A DNA stretch of 64,000 nt from Streptomyces sp. Root431. Lineage in GTDB: Bacteria; Actinomycetota; Actinomycetes; Streptomycetales; Streptomycetaceae. Under the pieces are notes generated by a model that saw nothing but the letters and a program-made list of their open reading frames with translations, was not told where the DNA came from and ran no database searches. The first letter of the stretch is position 1; each line of letters begins with the position of its first letter. The position numbers were made by a program, and so were the translations under genes. Shown in pieces: positions 24,491-33,232 of this stretch. The DNA is taken from assembly GCF_001426585.1 (NCBI RefSeq), contig NZ_LMEI01000010.1, forward strand, positions 62,001-126,000. The letters are read 5' to 3'.

Positions 24491-25654
24491 TCAGTCGCGG
24501 CCCAGGACCACCGTCCCCGAGGAGCAGAACCAGCCCCCCGTCCCCGAGGCCACCGCCACCCGCGGGAGCGAGCCGTCCGGCCGGCGCACCTGAAGTCCCG
24601 GCGCCTCCCCGCGTAGTTGCCGCACCGCCTCCACCAGCAGGAAGAGGCCGCGCATCCCCGGATGGCAGGCCGAGAGGCCGCCGCCGTCCGTGTTCACCGG
24701 GAGGCGGCCCTTGTCCGCGAAGAACGCGCCGCCCTCGCCCTTCGCGCAGAAGCCCAGGTCCTCCAGGGTCACCAGCGTCATGTAGGTGAAGGCGTCGTAG
24801 ACCTCGGCGAGATCGACGTCGGCCGGGGTCACCCCGGCCCGCTCGAAGGCGAGCCGGCCGCTGACCGCCGCCGGGGAGACCGTGAAGTCCTCCCACTCCG
24901 ACATCGTGGTGTGCGAGACGTGTTCGCCCGTGCCGAGGACCCAGACGGGCTCGGTCCGGCAGTCCTGGACGTACTCCTCGGCGACGAGCAGCACCGCGCA
25001 GCCGCCGTCGCTGCGCAGGCAGCAGTGCAGCTTGGTGAAGGGGTCCGCGATCATCGGCCCGTCCAGGACCTCGTCGACGGTGATCGGGTCCCGGAACATC
25101 GCCTCGGGGTTGAGCGCCGCGTTCGCCCGCGCCTGGACGGCGACCTCGGCGAGCTGCTCCAGGGTCGTCCCGTACTCGTGCATGTGACGCCGGGCGGCCA
25201 TCGCGTACTTGGCGATCAGGGTGTGCCCGTAGGGGACTTCGAACTGGAGCGGGCCGCGCGCGCCGAAGGAGAGGTTCGCGGTCCTGCGCCGGGCCCGGAT
25301 GTCGGCGCGGGCGGTCGAGCCGTACACGAGCAGGACGGCGTTAGCGTGGCCGGCGGCGATCGCGTCGGCGGCGTGCGCGGCCATGACCTCCCAGGTGGCG
25401 CCGCCGACGGCGGTCGAGTCCACCCAGCGGGGGCGGAGGCCCAGATACTCGGCGACCTCGACCGGGGCGAGGGTGCCGAGCCCCGCCGAGGCCAGGCCGT
25501 CGATCAGGGAGCGGTCGAGGCCGCTGTCCGCGAGGGCGCGCCGGGCGGCCTGGGCGTGGAGGGCGTACGGAGTGGCCTCGTCGACGCGGCCGCAGTCGGA
25601 GAGGGAGACGCCGACGACGGCGACGCGGCGGGGGCTGCGTGGAGTGGCAGGCAT
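24491..25654 (-). CDS. Thiolase-like lyase (lipid-transfer protein type) lacking the nucleophilic Cys
   Basis: The 387-residue thiolase-fold protein has E-V-Y-D-A-F-T at 284-290, where ordinary SCP2 thiolases have H-D-A-F, and C-H-P-G at 330-333. At the usual nucleophile position it reads V-G-G-A-T-W-E-V-M with no Cys, so classical thiolysis is unlikely; a retro-aldol or decarboxylative cleavage of an acyl-CoA is more plausible. The start ATG 25654 lies 3 bp from the shared CTGAC-N5-GTCAG operator with no room for a ribosome site, suggesting a leaderless message. It is divergent from an acyl-CoA dehydrogenase gene. No DUF35 partner is adjacent. Confidence 0.8.
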   Translation of the reverse strand: MPATPRSPRRVAVVGVSLSDCGRVDEATPYALHAQAARRALADSGLDRSLIDGLASAGLGTLAPVEVAEYLGLRPRWVDSTAVGGATWEVMAAHAADAIAAGHANAVLLVYGSTARADIRARRRTANLSFGARGPLQFEVPYGHTLIAKYAMAARRHMHEYGTTLEQLAEVAVQARANAALNPEAMFRDPITVDEVLDGPMIADPFTKLHCCLRSDGGCAVLLVAEEYVQDCRTEPVWVLGTGEHVSHTTMSEWEDFTVSPAAVSGRLAFERAGVTPADVDLAEVYDAFTYMTLVTLEDLGFCAKGEGGAFFADKGRLPVNTDGGGLSACHPGMRGLFLLVEAVRQLRGEAPGLQVRRPDGSLPRVAVASGTGGWFCSSGTVVLGRD

Positions 25655-25656
25655 AA

Positions 25657-25675
25657 ATCTGACGGTACATCAGAT
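25657..25675 (+). promoter_or_regulatory. Regulon operator, site 1 (thiolase-like gene)
   Basis: ATCTGA-N7-TCAGAT is a perfect inverted repeat. Its core CTGAC-GGTAC-ATCAG (25659-25673) matches the shared palindrome with one mismatch. It abuts the divergent thiolase-like start codon. Confidence 0.7.
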
Positions 25676-25729
25676 TCAGTCAATCGGGACCGGCGCTTCT
25701 CTGGGCAACCGGCACTGTACAGCCCTAGC

Positions 25730-25744
25730 ATGACGCACCGTCAG
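25730..25744 (+). promoter_or_regulatory. Regulon operator, site 2 (acyl-CoA dehydrogenase gene)
   Basis: ATGAC-GCACC-GTCAG matches the palindrome with one mismatch and lies 16 bp before the dehydrogenase start, just ahead of its GGAGGG ribosome site. Confidence 0.65.
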
Positions 25745-25760
25745 ATACGGAGGGAGCTCC

Positions 25761-27011
25761 ATGGACGCCGCCGACACCGCAGCGCTCGCCGCCGCGCTCA
25801 CCGAGGAGCAGCAGGAGATCCAGCAGGAGATCCGCCACACCCTGCGGGACCTGCTCACCGAACGGGCAGGGCCACGGGAGAACCGCGAGGCCACCGCCAC
25901 ACCCGAGGGGTACGACACCGAGCTCTGGGCCCGACTGTCCGGCACGCTCGGCCTCGCCGGACTCGCCCTCCCCGAGCAGTACGGAGGCGCCGGCCACGGG
26001 CCCGCCGCACTCGCCCTCGCCTGCGAGGAGACCGGCCGCGCCCTCGCCCCCTCCCCGCTCCTCGCCACCGCCGTGCTCGCCGCCCCGCTCATCGCGGCAC
26101 TCGGCACCCCCGACCAGCGCGCCGAACTCCTCCCGCGCATCGCCGACGGGAGCCTGACCTGCGCCCTCGCCGTCCCGGGCGGCTCCCTCACGCTCGCCCT
26201 CGGTCTGACGGGCGACAACACGGCGGAGGACTGGTCGGGCGGCGGCCGGGCGGGCGGGATCCAGGCGCGCGCCACGGATGAAGCCGGGGCCGGGGACGGG
26301 GGCGCGGGCTGGCGGCTGTACGGAGAGGCCACCCAGGTCCTCGACGGCCACAGCGCGGACCTGCTGCTCGTCGCCGCCCACACCGGCGGCTTCGCCCGCA
26401 GCCGCACGCTCCTCTTCCTCGTACGGGGACGGGGACGGGGCGACGGGGCCCCCGGGCTCGTACGGACCCGGCGGAGCGTCCTCGACCCCACCCGCCCGCA
26501 GGCCGTCGTCGAACTCCGGGACGCCGAGGCCGAACTCCTCGGCGAGGAACCGGCCGACGTCCTTGGCGCGCTCGCCACCACCGGCCGCACCGCCGCCGTA
26601 CTGCTCGCCGCCGAGGCGGTCGGCGCGGCCGGATCCGTACTCGACCGGACCATCGCCCATCTGGGTGCGCGCGAGCGCTCCGGCCGGTCCGAGGGCGCCC
26701 TCCTGGCGGTCAAGGGCACGCTCGCCGCCCTCTACGTCCAGGTCGAGGCCGCCCGCTCCCTCACGTACTCCGCCGCCCGCGAGCCCGGGTCGGAGTGCGG
26801 GCCGCTCGCACTCGCCCAGGCCCTGGAGGCGCTGCGCGCCACGGCGGGCGAGTGCGTCCGGCTCGACGGCGACGCCGGCACCTTCTCCGGCGGCGAGGCG
26901 CAGCTCTACTTCCAGCGGGCCGCCTCCGACGAACTGCTCTTCGGGCCCGCCCGGCGCCTGCGCGCCCGGGCGGCGGAACGGACCGGACTCTTCGGAGAGG
27001 TGGCGGCGTAG
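25761..27011 (+). CDS. Acyl-CoA dehydrogenase-family protein without the usual catalytic Glu
   Basis: The 416-residue protein has the acyl-CoA dehydrogenase layout: an N-terminal helical domain with L-P-E-Q-Y-G-G-A-G, a central beta domain, and C-terminal helices. In the region where relatives read G-F-T-W-E-H-D-A-H-L-Y, this protein has G-T-F-S-G-G-E-A-Q-L-Y, so Gly377 replaces the catalytic Glu. That is typical of the non-catalytic half of heteromeric steroid-type dehydrogenases. An Ala/Gly/Arg-rich insertion is near residues 165-185. No partner subunit is seen nearby. The gene follows operator site 2 and is directly abutted by an FDOR gene. Confidence 0.75.
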   Translation: MDAADTAALAAALTEEQQEIQQEIRHTLRDLLTERAGPRENREATATPEGYDTELWARLSGTLGLAGLALPEQYGGAGHGPAALALACEETGRALAPSPLLATAVLAAPLIAALGTPDQRAELLPRIADGSLTCALAVPGGSLTLALGLTGDNTAEDWSGGGRAGGIQARATDEAGAGDGGAGWRLYGEATQVLDGHSADLLLVAAHTGGFARSRTLLFLVRGRGRGDGAPGLVRTRRSVLDPTRPQAVVELRDAEAELLGEEPADVLGALATTGRTAAVLLAAEAVGAAGSVLDRTIAHLGARERSGRSEGALLAVKGTLAALYVQVEAARSLTYSAAREPGSECGPLALAQALEALRATAGECVRLDGDAGTFSGGEAQLYFQRAASDELLFGPARRLRARAAERTGLFGEVAA

Positions 27012-27482
27012 ATGCCCGTCGGCGTGAGACTGATGCAGAAGGTGTCCTCGACGAGGACTTTCGCCCGGATCGCCCCGCACGTCATCCCGGTGATGGACAA
27101 GACCGTGCACCGGCTGACGCGGGGAAAGGTCCTGCTCAGCGCCCGGATGCTGCCGGGGGTGATCCTCACCGCCCGAGGTGCGAAGAGCGGGCAGCCCCGG
27201 GTGACGCCGCTCGCCTGCATGCCGGAGCCGGACGGCGGCTGGCTGCTCATCGGCTCCAACTTCGGCCGTCCGGGCCACCCGGCCTGGACGGCGAACCTGC
27301 TCGCCCATCCGGACGCCGAGGTCAACTGGCGGGGCCAGGACATCCCCGTACGGGCGGAGCTCCTCGCGGGGGAGGCGCGGGCGGCGGCCTGGAAGGCGGC
27401 GCTCGAGTTCTGGCCGCCGTACGCCACGTACCAGCAGCGGATCGAGCGGGAGATCAGGCTCTTCCGCCTGACCCGCCGCTGA
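27012..27482 (+). CDS. F420-dependent oxidoreductase, FDOR-A/Ddn-like
   Basis: The 156-residue protein belongs to the deazaflavin-dependent nitroreductase family (split beta-barrel). T-A-R-G-A-K-S-G-Q-P-R-V-T-P-L and S-N-F-G-R-P-G-H-P-A-W are the F420-binding signature, followed by N-L-x-A-H-P and the C-terminal W-P-P-Y-A-T-Y-Q. Known members reduce quinones or enones with F420H2. Its ATG follows the dehydrogenase TAG with no gap, so the two are cotranscribed. The product probably reduces an intermediate of the same pathway. FO synthase for the cofactor is encoded at 59.7 kb. Confidence 0.85.
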   Translation: MPVGVRLMQKVSSTRTFARIAPHVIPVMDKTVHRLTRGKVLLSARMLPGVILTARGAKSGQPRVTPLACMPEPDGGWLLIGSNFGRPGHPAWTANLLAHPDAEVNWRGQDIPVRAELLAGEARAAAWKAALEFWPPYATYQQRIEREIRLFRLTRR

Positions 27483-27557
27483 CCCGCACCCGCCGCTGAC
27501 CCGCCGCTGAACGCCGGGGGCGCAGGAGAGCGAGGGGCCGGGGGCAGGGGGAAACGG

Positions 27558-27613
27558 CGACGCCGACGGCGGTTGCGCTCCGTGGGGGCGGAGCGGGACC
27601 GCCGTCGGCGTCG
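27558..27613 (+). terminator. Large two-tier hairpin between FDOR and TetR genes
   Basis: Sixteen-base arms beginning CGACGCCGAC (27558-27573, 27598-27613) enclose a second stem CGCTCCG/CGGAGCG (27576-27582, 27589-27595). The genes converge here, so it acts on both. Confidence 0.85.
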
Positions 27614-27647
27614 ACGACAGGACGGGGAAGGAGGGGCGGGGGAGGGG

Positions 27648-28295
27648 CTATCTGGTCGGCTTCTTGCCGGTGATGCCCAGGTGGACCAAGAGGGCGAGGT
27701 TCGGCTTGAGTTCGGCCTGCTTGACACCCCAGGTCTGGAAGCCCTTCTGGTGGCCGGCGACCGAGGCCAGCATCGCCACCAGGGAGCCCGCCATGGCGGC
27801 CGGGTTGACTTCCTTGTCGACCTTGCCCTTGGACTGGAGCTCCTTCACCGCGTCCGTGAGGGAGTTGGTGACCGAGTTCAGGATCTTCATGCGGATCTTG
27901 TAGAACCGCTTGTCGCCCTCGGCGGCGCCGAGGTCGACGACCCTGAGGATCGCGTCGTGTTTGCGCCAGAAGTCCAGGAAGCCTTCGACGAGTTCCTCGG
28001 AGGTCTGCCAGCCGGCCTTGCCGACCCAGGAGCGGCCGGAGACCAGCTCGGTCAACCCGGCGCCCTCCTTGGCCATTTCCTCCGCGATCTCGAGAACCGC
28101 ACCCTCGACGTCCGGGAAGTACTGATAGAACGTCGCGGGTGAAGTACCCGCCTTCCGGGCCACATCGATGACCTTGACGTCCCGGTAGGGCGAGGAGCTG
28201 AGCATCTCACCGAGGCAGTCGAGCAGCTTCTGCCGCGTCGCCTGACCGCGTCGTCCGGCCACGCGGCCGTCGACGGTGCGTACTTGTCCTGTCAT
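27648..28295 (-). CDS. TetR-family regulator, candidate regulon repressor
   Basis: The 215-residue protein has a basic N-terminus, then a helix-turn-helix with V-I-D-V-A-R-K-A-G-T-S-P-A-T-F-Y-Q-Y-F at about residues 41-59 and a helical ligand domain. It is the only regulator gene inside the catabolic block, next to the FDOR and dehydrogenase genes. A one-mismatch copy of the shared palindrome overlaps its own start codon (28289-28303), as expected for autoregulation. Together these make it the best candidate to bind CTGAC-N5-GTCAG, probably released by an acyl-CoA. In S. coelicolor a TetR gene is also found near afsK, so part of this placement may be ancestral. Confidence 0.8.
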   Translation of the reverse strand: MTGQVRTVDGRVAGRRGQATRQKLLDCLGEMLSSSPYRDVKVIDVARKAGTSPATFYQYFPDVEGAVLEIAEEMAKEGAGLTELVSGRSWVGKAGWQTSEELVEGFLDFWRKHDAILRVVDLGAAEGDKRFYKIRMKILNSVTNSLTDAVKELQSKGKVDKEVNPAAMAGSLVAMLASVAGHQKGFQTWGVKQAELKPNLALLVHLGITGKKPTR

Positions 28296-28303
28296 GCCGT
28301 CAG
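28289..28303 (-). promoter_or_regulatory. Possible weak operator over the TetR start codon
   Basis: CTGTC-ATGCC-GTCAG differs from the shared palindrome at one base and covers the TetR ATG. Alone it could be chance; it gains weight from the other sites. Confidence 0.35.
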
Positions 28304-28615
28304 CTTACCGAGGGGTGATCGGCGCGCGATTCGGCCGACTGCAAATGGGGTGCGGCCCTGTTCCGGGAGGTCGGGACGGGTGTGCGGCTCGGGGGGCGGG
28401 GTCGGGTTCAAGCCAGGGTGACGGAGCCGCCGTGATGCCGTCGGGCCGGCCGGGGGCCCGCCGGGGGGAGCCCCGCACCCGAATAGGCTTATGAACAGCC
28501 TGTGGACAACTTCGGTGGACAACTCAAGCGCCGCAAGGGTTCCAGCCCCATATATCGCCTTTATGTTCGCATGTCAGGGCGTGCGGGAGCTCCTCCGCCG
28601 ACCTAGCGTGGAACC
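28296..28615. other. Intergenic region between TetR and the VOC gene
   Basis: No coding frame is convincing in these 320 bp. The left part is GC-rich. The right part holds two DnaA-box-like sequences (28501-28522) and an A+T-rich patch around 28550-28570 that may be the promoter of the VOC gene. Confidence 0.5.
28501..28522 (-). promoter_or_regulatory. Pair of DnaA-box-like sequences
   Basis: TGTGGACAA (28501-28509) is the complement of TTGTCCACA, the preferred DnaA box of Streptomyces. GGTGGACAA (28514-28522) matches 8 of 9. The two are in the same orientation, 13 bp apart, well away from any replication-origin gene. Confidence 0.55.
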
Positions 28616-29401
28616 ATGGCCGTACGCACTGAGGGCACCCCCTGCTGGGTGGACGCGCAGCTCCCCGATCTCGAGGCGGGCAAGCGCTTCTACGGCGAGC
28701 TCTTCGGCTGGACCTTCGACCCCGACCGCGACGAAGCCCTCCTCGACGGGCGCCGGGTCGCCGGGCTCCTCCCCAAGCGGGACGGCCGCATGCCCACCAC
28801 CTGGACCCTCTACCTCGCCACCGAGAACGCCGGCACCCTCGCCGAGCGGATCAAGGCCGCCGGCGGGCAGATGGTCATGGAGCCGTACCCCGTCGGCCCG
28901 TTCGGCGTCCTCGCGCTCGCCGCCGACCCCGGCGGCGCCGTCTTCGGACTCCGCCAGTCCGGCGACGACGACGGCTTCGAGAAGACGAACGAGCCCGGCG
29001 CCTTCTGCTGGATGGAGGTGTACACACGCCGGCCGGACGCCGTCGACACCTTCTACGCCACCGTCTTCGGCTACCTCGGCCGCCAGGCCGACGCCGACGA
29101 GGAGGGCAGGAAGGCCGGCTTCGACTACCGCGTCTGGTCGCCCCCCGGCTCCCGCCCCGGCGACGACACCGCCTTCGGCGGCCGGGCCGTCATCACCGAC
29201 GACTTCCCCGCCGAGATGCCCGGCCACGTCCTCGTCTACTTCGTCGTCGAGGACTGCGACGAGGCCTGCGCGACCACCATCCGGCTCGGCGGCCGGGTCG
29301 CCACCCCGCCCTTCGACACCCCGCACGGCCGCATCGCCGTCCTCCACGACAACCAGGGCGCCCGCTTCGCCGTCCTCGCCGAACCCGCCGATACGCCCTG
29401 A
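28616..29401 (+). CDS. Two-domain VOC (glyoxalase-like) protein
   Basis: The 261-residue protein has two vicinal-oxygen-chelate repeats, each beginning with a W-x-(D/E)-x-x strand and an F-Y-x-x-x-F-G helix: K-R-F-Y-G-E-L-F-G-W near residue 24 and D-T-F-Y-A-T-V-F-G-Y near 144. The metal ligands of true glyoxalases are not clearly conserved. Size and position directly upstream of afsK fit KbpA, the AfsK-inhibiting protein of S. coelicolor. I infer this from location and length and do not recognise the sequence itself. An alternative is a simple small-molecule-binding protein. Confidence 0.7.
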   Translation: MAVRTEGTPCWVDAQLPDLEAGKRFYGELFGWTFDPDRDEALLDGRRVAGLLPKRDGRMPTTWTLYLATENAGTLAERIKAAGGQMVMEPYPVGPFGVLALAADPGGAVFGLRQSGDDDGFEKTNEPGAFCWMEVYTRRPDAVDTFYATVFGYLGRQADADEEGRKAGFDYRVWSPPGSRPGDDTAFGGRAVITDDFPAEMPGHVLVYFVVEDCDEACATTIRLGGRVATPPFDTPHGRIAVLHDNQGARFAVLAEPADTP

Positions 29402-30009
29402 TCCACCCCGATCCGCACGGACCGGGGGCCCCGGCGCACCCCGCATCGGGCCGGACTGCCGGACCGATATGACCTGTGACACCGTCCCTAGGGACCGAGC
29501 GGGAGCTGTTCCTGTTGCCAGGGCTCGTGCTCAGTCGCGTGCCCCGAACGGTGTGGGGGACGCTGGTCGCCCGTTGCGCCCACGAGCTCAAGCATCCGTT
29601 CGTCCTCGGGCGTAAGGCCTTTGAGTCGAGTGCGGATCGTCACACCTGACGACCCCGGGGGCACGTAGGACGGCTCGATCGCCCGTAGAGCGGAGTCAGG
29701 CATGCAGACCCGCCTCGGGTGTCCCGTGGTCGGAGACCCCAGCCGTCACCGTCCGTAGACGCGCCGGGCGCTGTCGTCTCCGCACCGTGAGCTTCACGCC
29801 GCCCACCGTGCCACCAGCATCCGTACAAACGCGCCGCTACCGCACATGTACACCACAACAAGCGACATCTCGAACACTCACTCGCATTCATGGAAACCGA
29901 ACGGGCGACACCCCGATCCGCCCCCGGGTTCGCAACCGGGCCCTCGGACAGGAAGAATCAGGGCCACGGGGCCGTACCCTCATGGCCCGTACGGGGAGGT
30001 GGCAGGCAA
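29402..30009. other. Long intergenic region before afsK
   Basis: These 608 bp have lower GC than the neighbouring genes. They contain a decayed transposase fragment on the minus strand (29488-29703) and probably the afsK promoter in the right half. Nothing else is recognisable. Confidence 0.5.
29488..29703 (-). pseudogene. Remnant of an IS1341/TnpB-type transposase N-terminus
   Basis: A 71-codon frame includes V-T-I-R-T-R-L-K-G-L-T-P-E-D-E-R-M-L-E-L-V-G, which resembles the opening of TnpB-like (IS605 OrfB / IS1341) transposases of Streptomyces. After that point the frame turns into unrelated Pro/His/Gln-rich sequence and stops. The RuvC-like catalytic domain and the zinc ribbon are absent. 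Lower GC than the flanks supports a foreign origin. It is most likely a dead fragment left by a past insertion. Confidence 0.5.
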
Positions 30010-32469
30010 GTGGAACAGCTGACGCAGCACGACCCGAGACGTATCGGGCCCTTCGAGGTGCTGGGCCGGCTCGGCGCGGGCGGAATGGGCCTGGTCTATC
30101 TCGCGCGCTCGGCCTCGGGCCGGCGCGTGGCGATCAAGACCGTGCGCACGGAGCTCGCCGAGGACCAGCTGTTCCGGGTTCGCTTCACGCGGGAGGTGGA
30201 GGCCGCCCGGGCGGTCTCGGGCTTCTACACCGCCGCCGTGGTGGACGCCGACCCGCGCGCCGCCGTGCCCTGGCTGGCCACCGCCTACGTCCCGGCGCCC
30301 TCCCTCGAAGAGATAGTGAACGAGTGCGGGCCGCTCCCGGCCCAGGCCGTCCGCTGGCTCGCGGCCGGTGTCGCCGAGGCCCTCCAGTCCATCCACGGAG
30401 CGGGCCTGGTCCACCGCGACCTCAAGCCGTCCAACGTCCTCGTCGTCGAGGACGGCCCCCGGGTGATCGACTTCGGCATCGCGTCGGGCGTCTCCAACAC
30501 GCGCCTGACCATGACCAATGTCGCCGTCGGCACCCCCGCCTACATGTCGCCCGAGCAGGCCCGCGACTCGCGCAGCGTCACCGGCGCGAGCGACGTCTTC
30601 TCGCTGGGCTCGATGCTGGTCTTCGCCGCCACCGGCCACGCGCCCTTCCACGGCGCCAACCCGGTCGAGACCGTCTTCATGCTGCTCCGCGAGGGCCCCG
30701 ACCTGGAGGGCCTGCCCGAGGAGCTGCGGCCCCTCATCGACTCCTGCATGCAGATGGACGTCACCCGCCGGCCCAGCCCGGCCGACCTCCAGGCCCAGCT
30801 CGCCCCGCACCTCTTCGGTCCCGGCAGCGACGACAGCGGCACGGCCTCGGCCTGGCTGCCCCGCAGCGCCACCGAGATGATCGAGATCCGCCGCAACGGC
30901 GGCCGCTCCGCCCCCGGGCCGACCGCGCCGCCGATGCCGCCGCGCCCGCCCCGCGAGCCCGCCGACTGGTCCGGCGACCCGCGCTCCCCGGAGCCCGGCC
31001 CCGCCGGCCGGCAGCCCGAGCCCTCGCACGTCGGCGGCGGCCGGCAGCCCGAGCCCGCGCACCTCGGCGGACGGCACGCCGGTCCCGCCGAGAGCGCCGG
31101 CGGCCCCGTCCGGCTCGGCGGCGCCACCGTGCCGATCGGACCCGGCCCGCGGGTCTCCGACACCCGGGCCGCGCTCGCCGTCGGCCGGAGCGCCGACGCG
31201 GGCCCGGCGACCGGCTGGATCCGGCCGCCCGCGGGCGGCGCGCACGGCGCCGAGCCCGGCCCGCTGCCCGGCTCCCGCCCGGTCCCCGTCCCCTCCCAGG
31301 GCGCCGAGCCGGCCCCGCCGGCGGAGCCGGGCCCCTGGCGGCCCTGGCGCTTCCGGATGTCGAACGACGTGTGGGGCACCCCGGTCGTCGACGGCGACCT
31401 GCTTTACGTGACCTCCTTCGAGGTGCACGCCCTGGACACCGGGAGCGGCCGGCGCCAGTTCAAGACCCGGGACGTGGCCTGGTCGATGGCCGTCGCCGCG
31501 GGCCGTATCCACGCCTCCGACGGACCCACGCTCTACGCGCTCGACGCGACCGACGGCAGCGAGCGCTGGCGGCTGCACACGGACGCCTGGGTGTACTCCC
31601 TCCGGGTCGACCGGGGCACGGTCGTCACCGGGACGCGCGGCGGCGGGGTCCAGGGCTGGGAGGCCTCCAACGGCGCCAAGCTGTGGGAGATCACCGGCGC
31701 CCAGACCGACTTCGAGACCCCGGAGGCGGGGCCCGCCGTGCACGGCGACACCGTGTACGTCTGGCGGGACGCCCGGCTCCAGGCCCTCGACGCCCGTACG
31801 GGGGTGGAGCGCTGGTCGTACCCGGTCGGCGACGCCGCCTCCTGCGCCAACGTGCCAGTCCGGGTCGCCCCGGCCGAGGACGGCTGCGTCTACGTCTCCG
31901 CCGGCACCCGCGTCCTGTCGATCGACATCGCCGCCGGGCACGTCCGCTGGCACTTCGAGGCGCCCGCCGTCTTCCTCTCCCCGCCCGCGTTCGCGCCGGG
32001 ACCGGCCGTCACGGGCGGCGGGGTGTACCTCTCCGACCACCTCGGCACGGTGTACGCGCTCGACGCCACGACCGGCCAGGACCGGTGGCGGATCGCGACC
32101 GAGCCGCGCCAGTCGGCCGAGCCGGTGCTGGTCGCGGACGGCAACGTCCACGTCGGCAGCGGCAGCGCGCTCTACACGCTCGACGCGGTCACCGGCACCC
32201 CGAGGTGGCGGTTCGCGGCGGGCGGCGAGCTCGTCGGCTCCCCGGTCGTCGCCGACGGACGGGTCCACTTCGGCTCCGCCGACCACGTCCTGTACACCCT
32301 GGACGCGACCGGCGGGCAGCTGCGCTGGAAGCTCGCGACGGGCGGCGAGATCACCGGCTCGCCGGTGGTGAAGGGCGGAGTCGTGTACGCGTGCAGCAAG
32401 GACCGCTGCGTGTACGCGCTCGACGCGGTGAAGGGCACGGCCACGGGACGGGGGTCCGCTCCCCGCTAA
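30010..32469 (+). CDS. afsK: Serine/threonine kinase AfsK
   Basis: The 819-residue kinase begins [16 protein letters not shown], as in AfsK. The Gly-rich loop is G-A-G-G-M-G-L-V, the ATP lysine A-I-K is at 43, H-R-D-L-K-P-S-N is at 135-142, D-F-G is at 154-156, and the activation loop reads [10 protein letters not shown]. Thr167 corresponds to the autophosphorylated Thr168 of S. coelicolor AfsK. A Pro/Gly-rich linker (about 290-450) leads to a C-terminal PQQ-type beta-propeller with repeats of Y-A-L-D-A-x-x-G. No transmembrane helix is evident. AfsK phosphorylates AfsR, which then activates afsS. GTG 30010 is the chosen start, with GGAGG about 10 bp upstream. Confidence 0.9.
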   Translation: MEQLTQHDPRRIGPFEVLGRLGAGGMGLVYLARSASGRRVAIKTVRTELAEDQLFRVRFTREVEAARAVSGFYTAAVVDADPRAAVPWLATAYVPAPSLEEIVNECGPLPAQAVRWLAAGVAEALQSIHGAGLVHRDLKPSNVLVVEDGPRVIDFGIASGVSNTRLTMTNVAVGTPAYMSPEQARDSRSVTGASDVFSLGSMLVFAATGHAPFHGANPVETVFMLLREGPDLEGLPEELRPLIDSCMQMDVTRRPSPADLQAQLAPHLFGPGSDDSGTASAWLPRSATEMIEIRRNGGRSAPGPTAPPMPPRPPREPADWSGDPRSPEPGPAGRQPEPSHVGGGRQPEPAHLGGRHAGPAESAGGPVRLGGATVPIGPGPRVSDTRAALAVGRSADAGPATGWIRPPAGGAHGAEPGPLPGSRPVPVPSQGAEPAPPAEPGPWRPWRFRMSNDVWGTPVVDGDLLYVTSFEVHALDTGSGRRQFKTRDVAWSMAVAAGRIHASDGPTLYALDATDGSERWRLHTDAWVYSLRVDRGTVVTGTRGGGVQGWEASNGAKLWEITGAQTDFETPEAGPAVHGDTVYVWRDARLQALDARTGVERWSYPVGDAASCANVPVRVAPAEDGCVYVSAGTRVLSIDIAAGHVRWHFEAPAVFLSPPAFAPGPAVTGGGVYLSDHLGTVYALDATTGQDRWRIATEPRQSAEPVLVADGNVHVGSGSALYTLDAVTGTPRWRFAAGGELVGSPVVADGRVHFGSADHVLYTLDATGGQLRWKLATGGEITGSPVVKGGVVYACSKDRCVYALDAVKGTATGRGSAPR

Positions 32470-33077
32470 CGCGGCGGGGGGCCGTCCCGGTCCGGATCCC
32501 AGGTCGGCACGTCGTAGGACTGGGTCGGAGCGGCGTACGGGGGCGAGTCCTGCGGATGCCGCTGCGGCTCGTCGCCGATGTCGCCGACCGGCGGCCCGTC
32601 CAGCGTGGGGTGGGTGGGCCGCGGCTCGTGGTCCGTACGGTCCACCCGGTCCACCCGGTGCATCCGGGTCCGGCCCGACATGACGAGCGCGCCGAGCAGC
32701 AGCAGGACCCCGCCGCCGAAGGCGTTCGCGACGCCGTCGCCCAGGCCGCGGCCGTCGCCGGAGACCACGAGGCTGCCCTCGGCCTGGCCGACCCGCACCA
32801 TCCAGAAGACGGTGAAGCCGAGGACGACGAGTCCCGCGAGGGCGACGAGCAGCCGGGAGCGCAGGACGACGCCGACCAAGGTGAGCAGGGCGGCGAAGGC
32901 GAAGGGCAGCAGGATCGAGCCGATGACCTCGGCCTTCGCGTCCGTGATGCCCGTGAACAGCTCGTCGATGGCGTAATCGCGTCCGTGACGGCCGTCGTAC
33001 CAGGCACGGAAGGGGCTCCAGACGGCGGCCGTCGCTCCGGCGAGGGCCAGGACCGAGCCGACGACATTACGGATCAT
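32466..33077 (-). CDS. Membrane protein with disordered tail
   Basis: The 203-residue protein is convergent with afsK and shares 4 bp with its end. Hydrophobic segments lie at about residues 3-20, 54-72, 78-96 and 118-134, and the first extracytoplasmic loop contains Y-D-G-R-H-G-R-D-Y. The last 65 residues are hydrophilic and rich in Pro, Asp and Arg. I do not recognise the family. Its place between afsK and afsS invites comparison with the membrane protein encoded between those genes in S. coelicolor, but no link to kinase signalling is visible. Confidence 0.7.
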   Translation of the reverse strand: MIRNVVGSVLALAGATAAVWSPFRAWYDGRHGRDYAIDELFTGITDAKAEVIGSILLPFAFAALLTLVGVVLRSRLLVALAGLVVLGFTVFWMVRVGQAEGSLVVSGDGRGLGDGVANAFGGGVLLLLGALVMSGRTRMHRVDRVDRTDHEPRPTHPTLDGPPVGDIGDEPQRHPQDSPPYAAPTQSYDVPTWDPDRDGPPPR

Positions 33078-33145
33078 CGATCGGCCTCCTTGACGGTCCG
33101 GCTCTCGCTCCCGACGCTACGCCCGGTGCGCAGGGGCCGCCATGC

Positions 33146-33178
33146 GGCACGGATCCGGATCGGATCCGGATCCGTGCC
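33146..33178. repeat. 33-bp near-perfect palindrome in a divergent promoter region
   Basis: The 16-base arms GGCACGGATCCGGATC (33146-33161) and GATCCGGATCCGTGCC (33163-33178) flank one base. Each arm is itself built from GGATCC units. It lies between divergent genes, about 55 bp before the plus-strand start, where an operator would be. Confidence 0.6.
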
Positions 33179-33232
33179 GGTCCGGGACGCCCCCTAGGAT
33201 GTGGCGCGGACACGACAGCACAGGGAGGACCG

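Noticed and set aside
28501-28522. Origin of replication
   Set aside because: Only two DnaA-like boxes are present and none of the usual neighbours (dnaA, dnaN, rpmH) is nearby.
29640-29891. Cys- and Trp-containing 83-codon minus-strand frame upstream of afsK
   Set aside because: No ribosome site, odd composition and no recognisable domain. It overlaps the transposase remnant in another frame.
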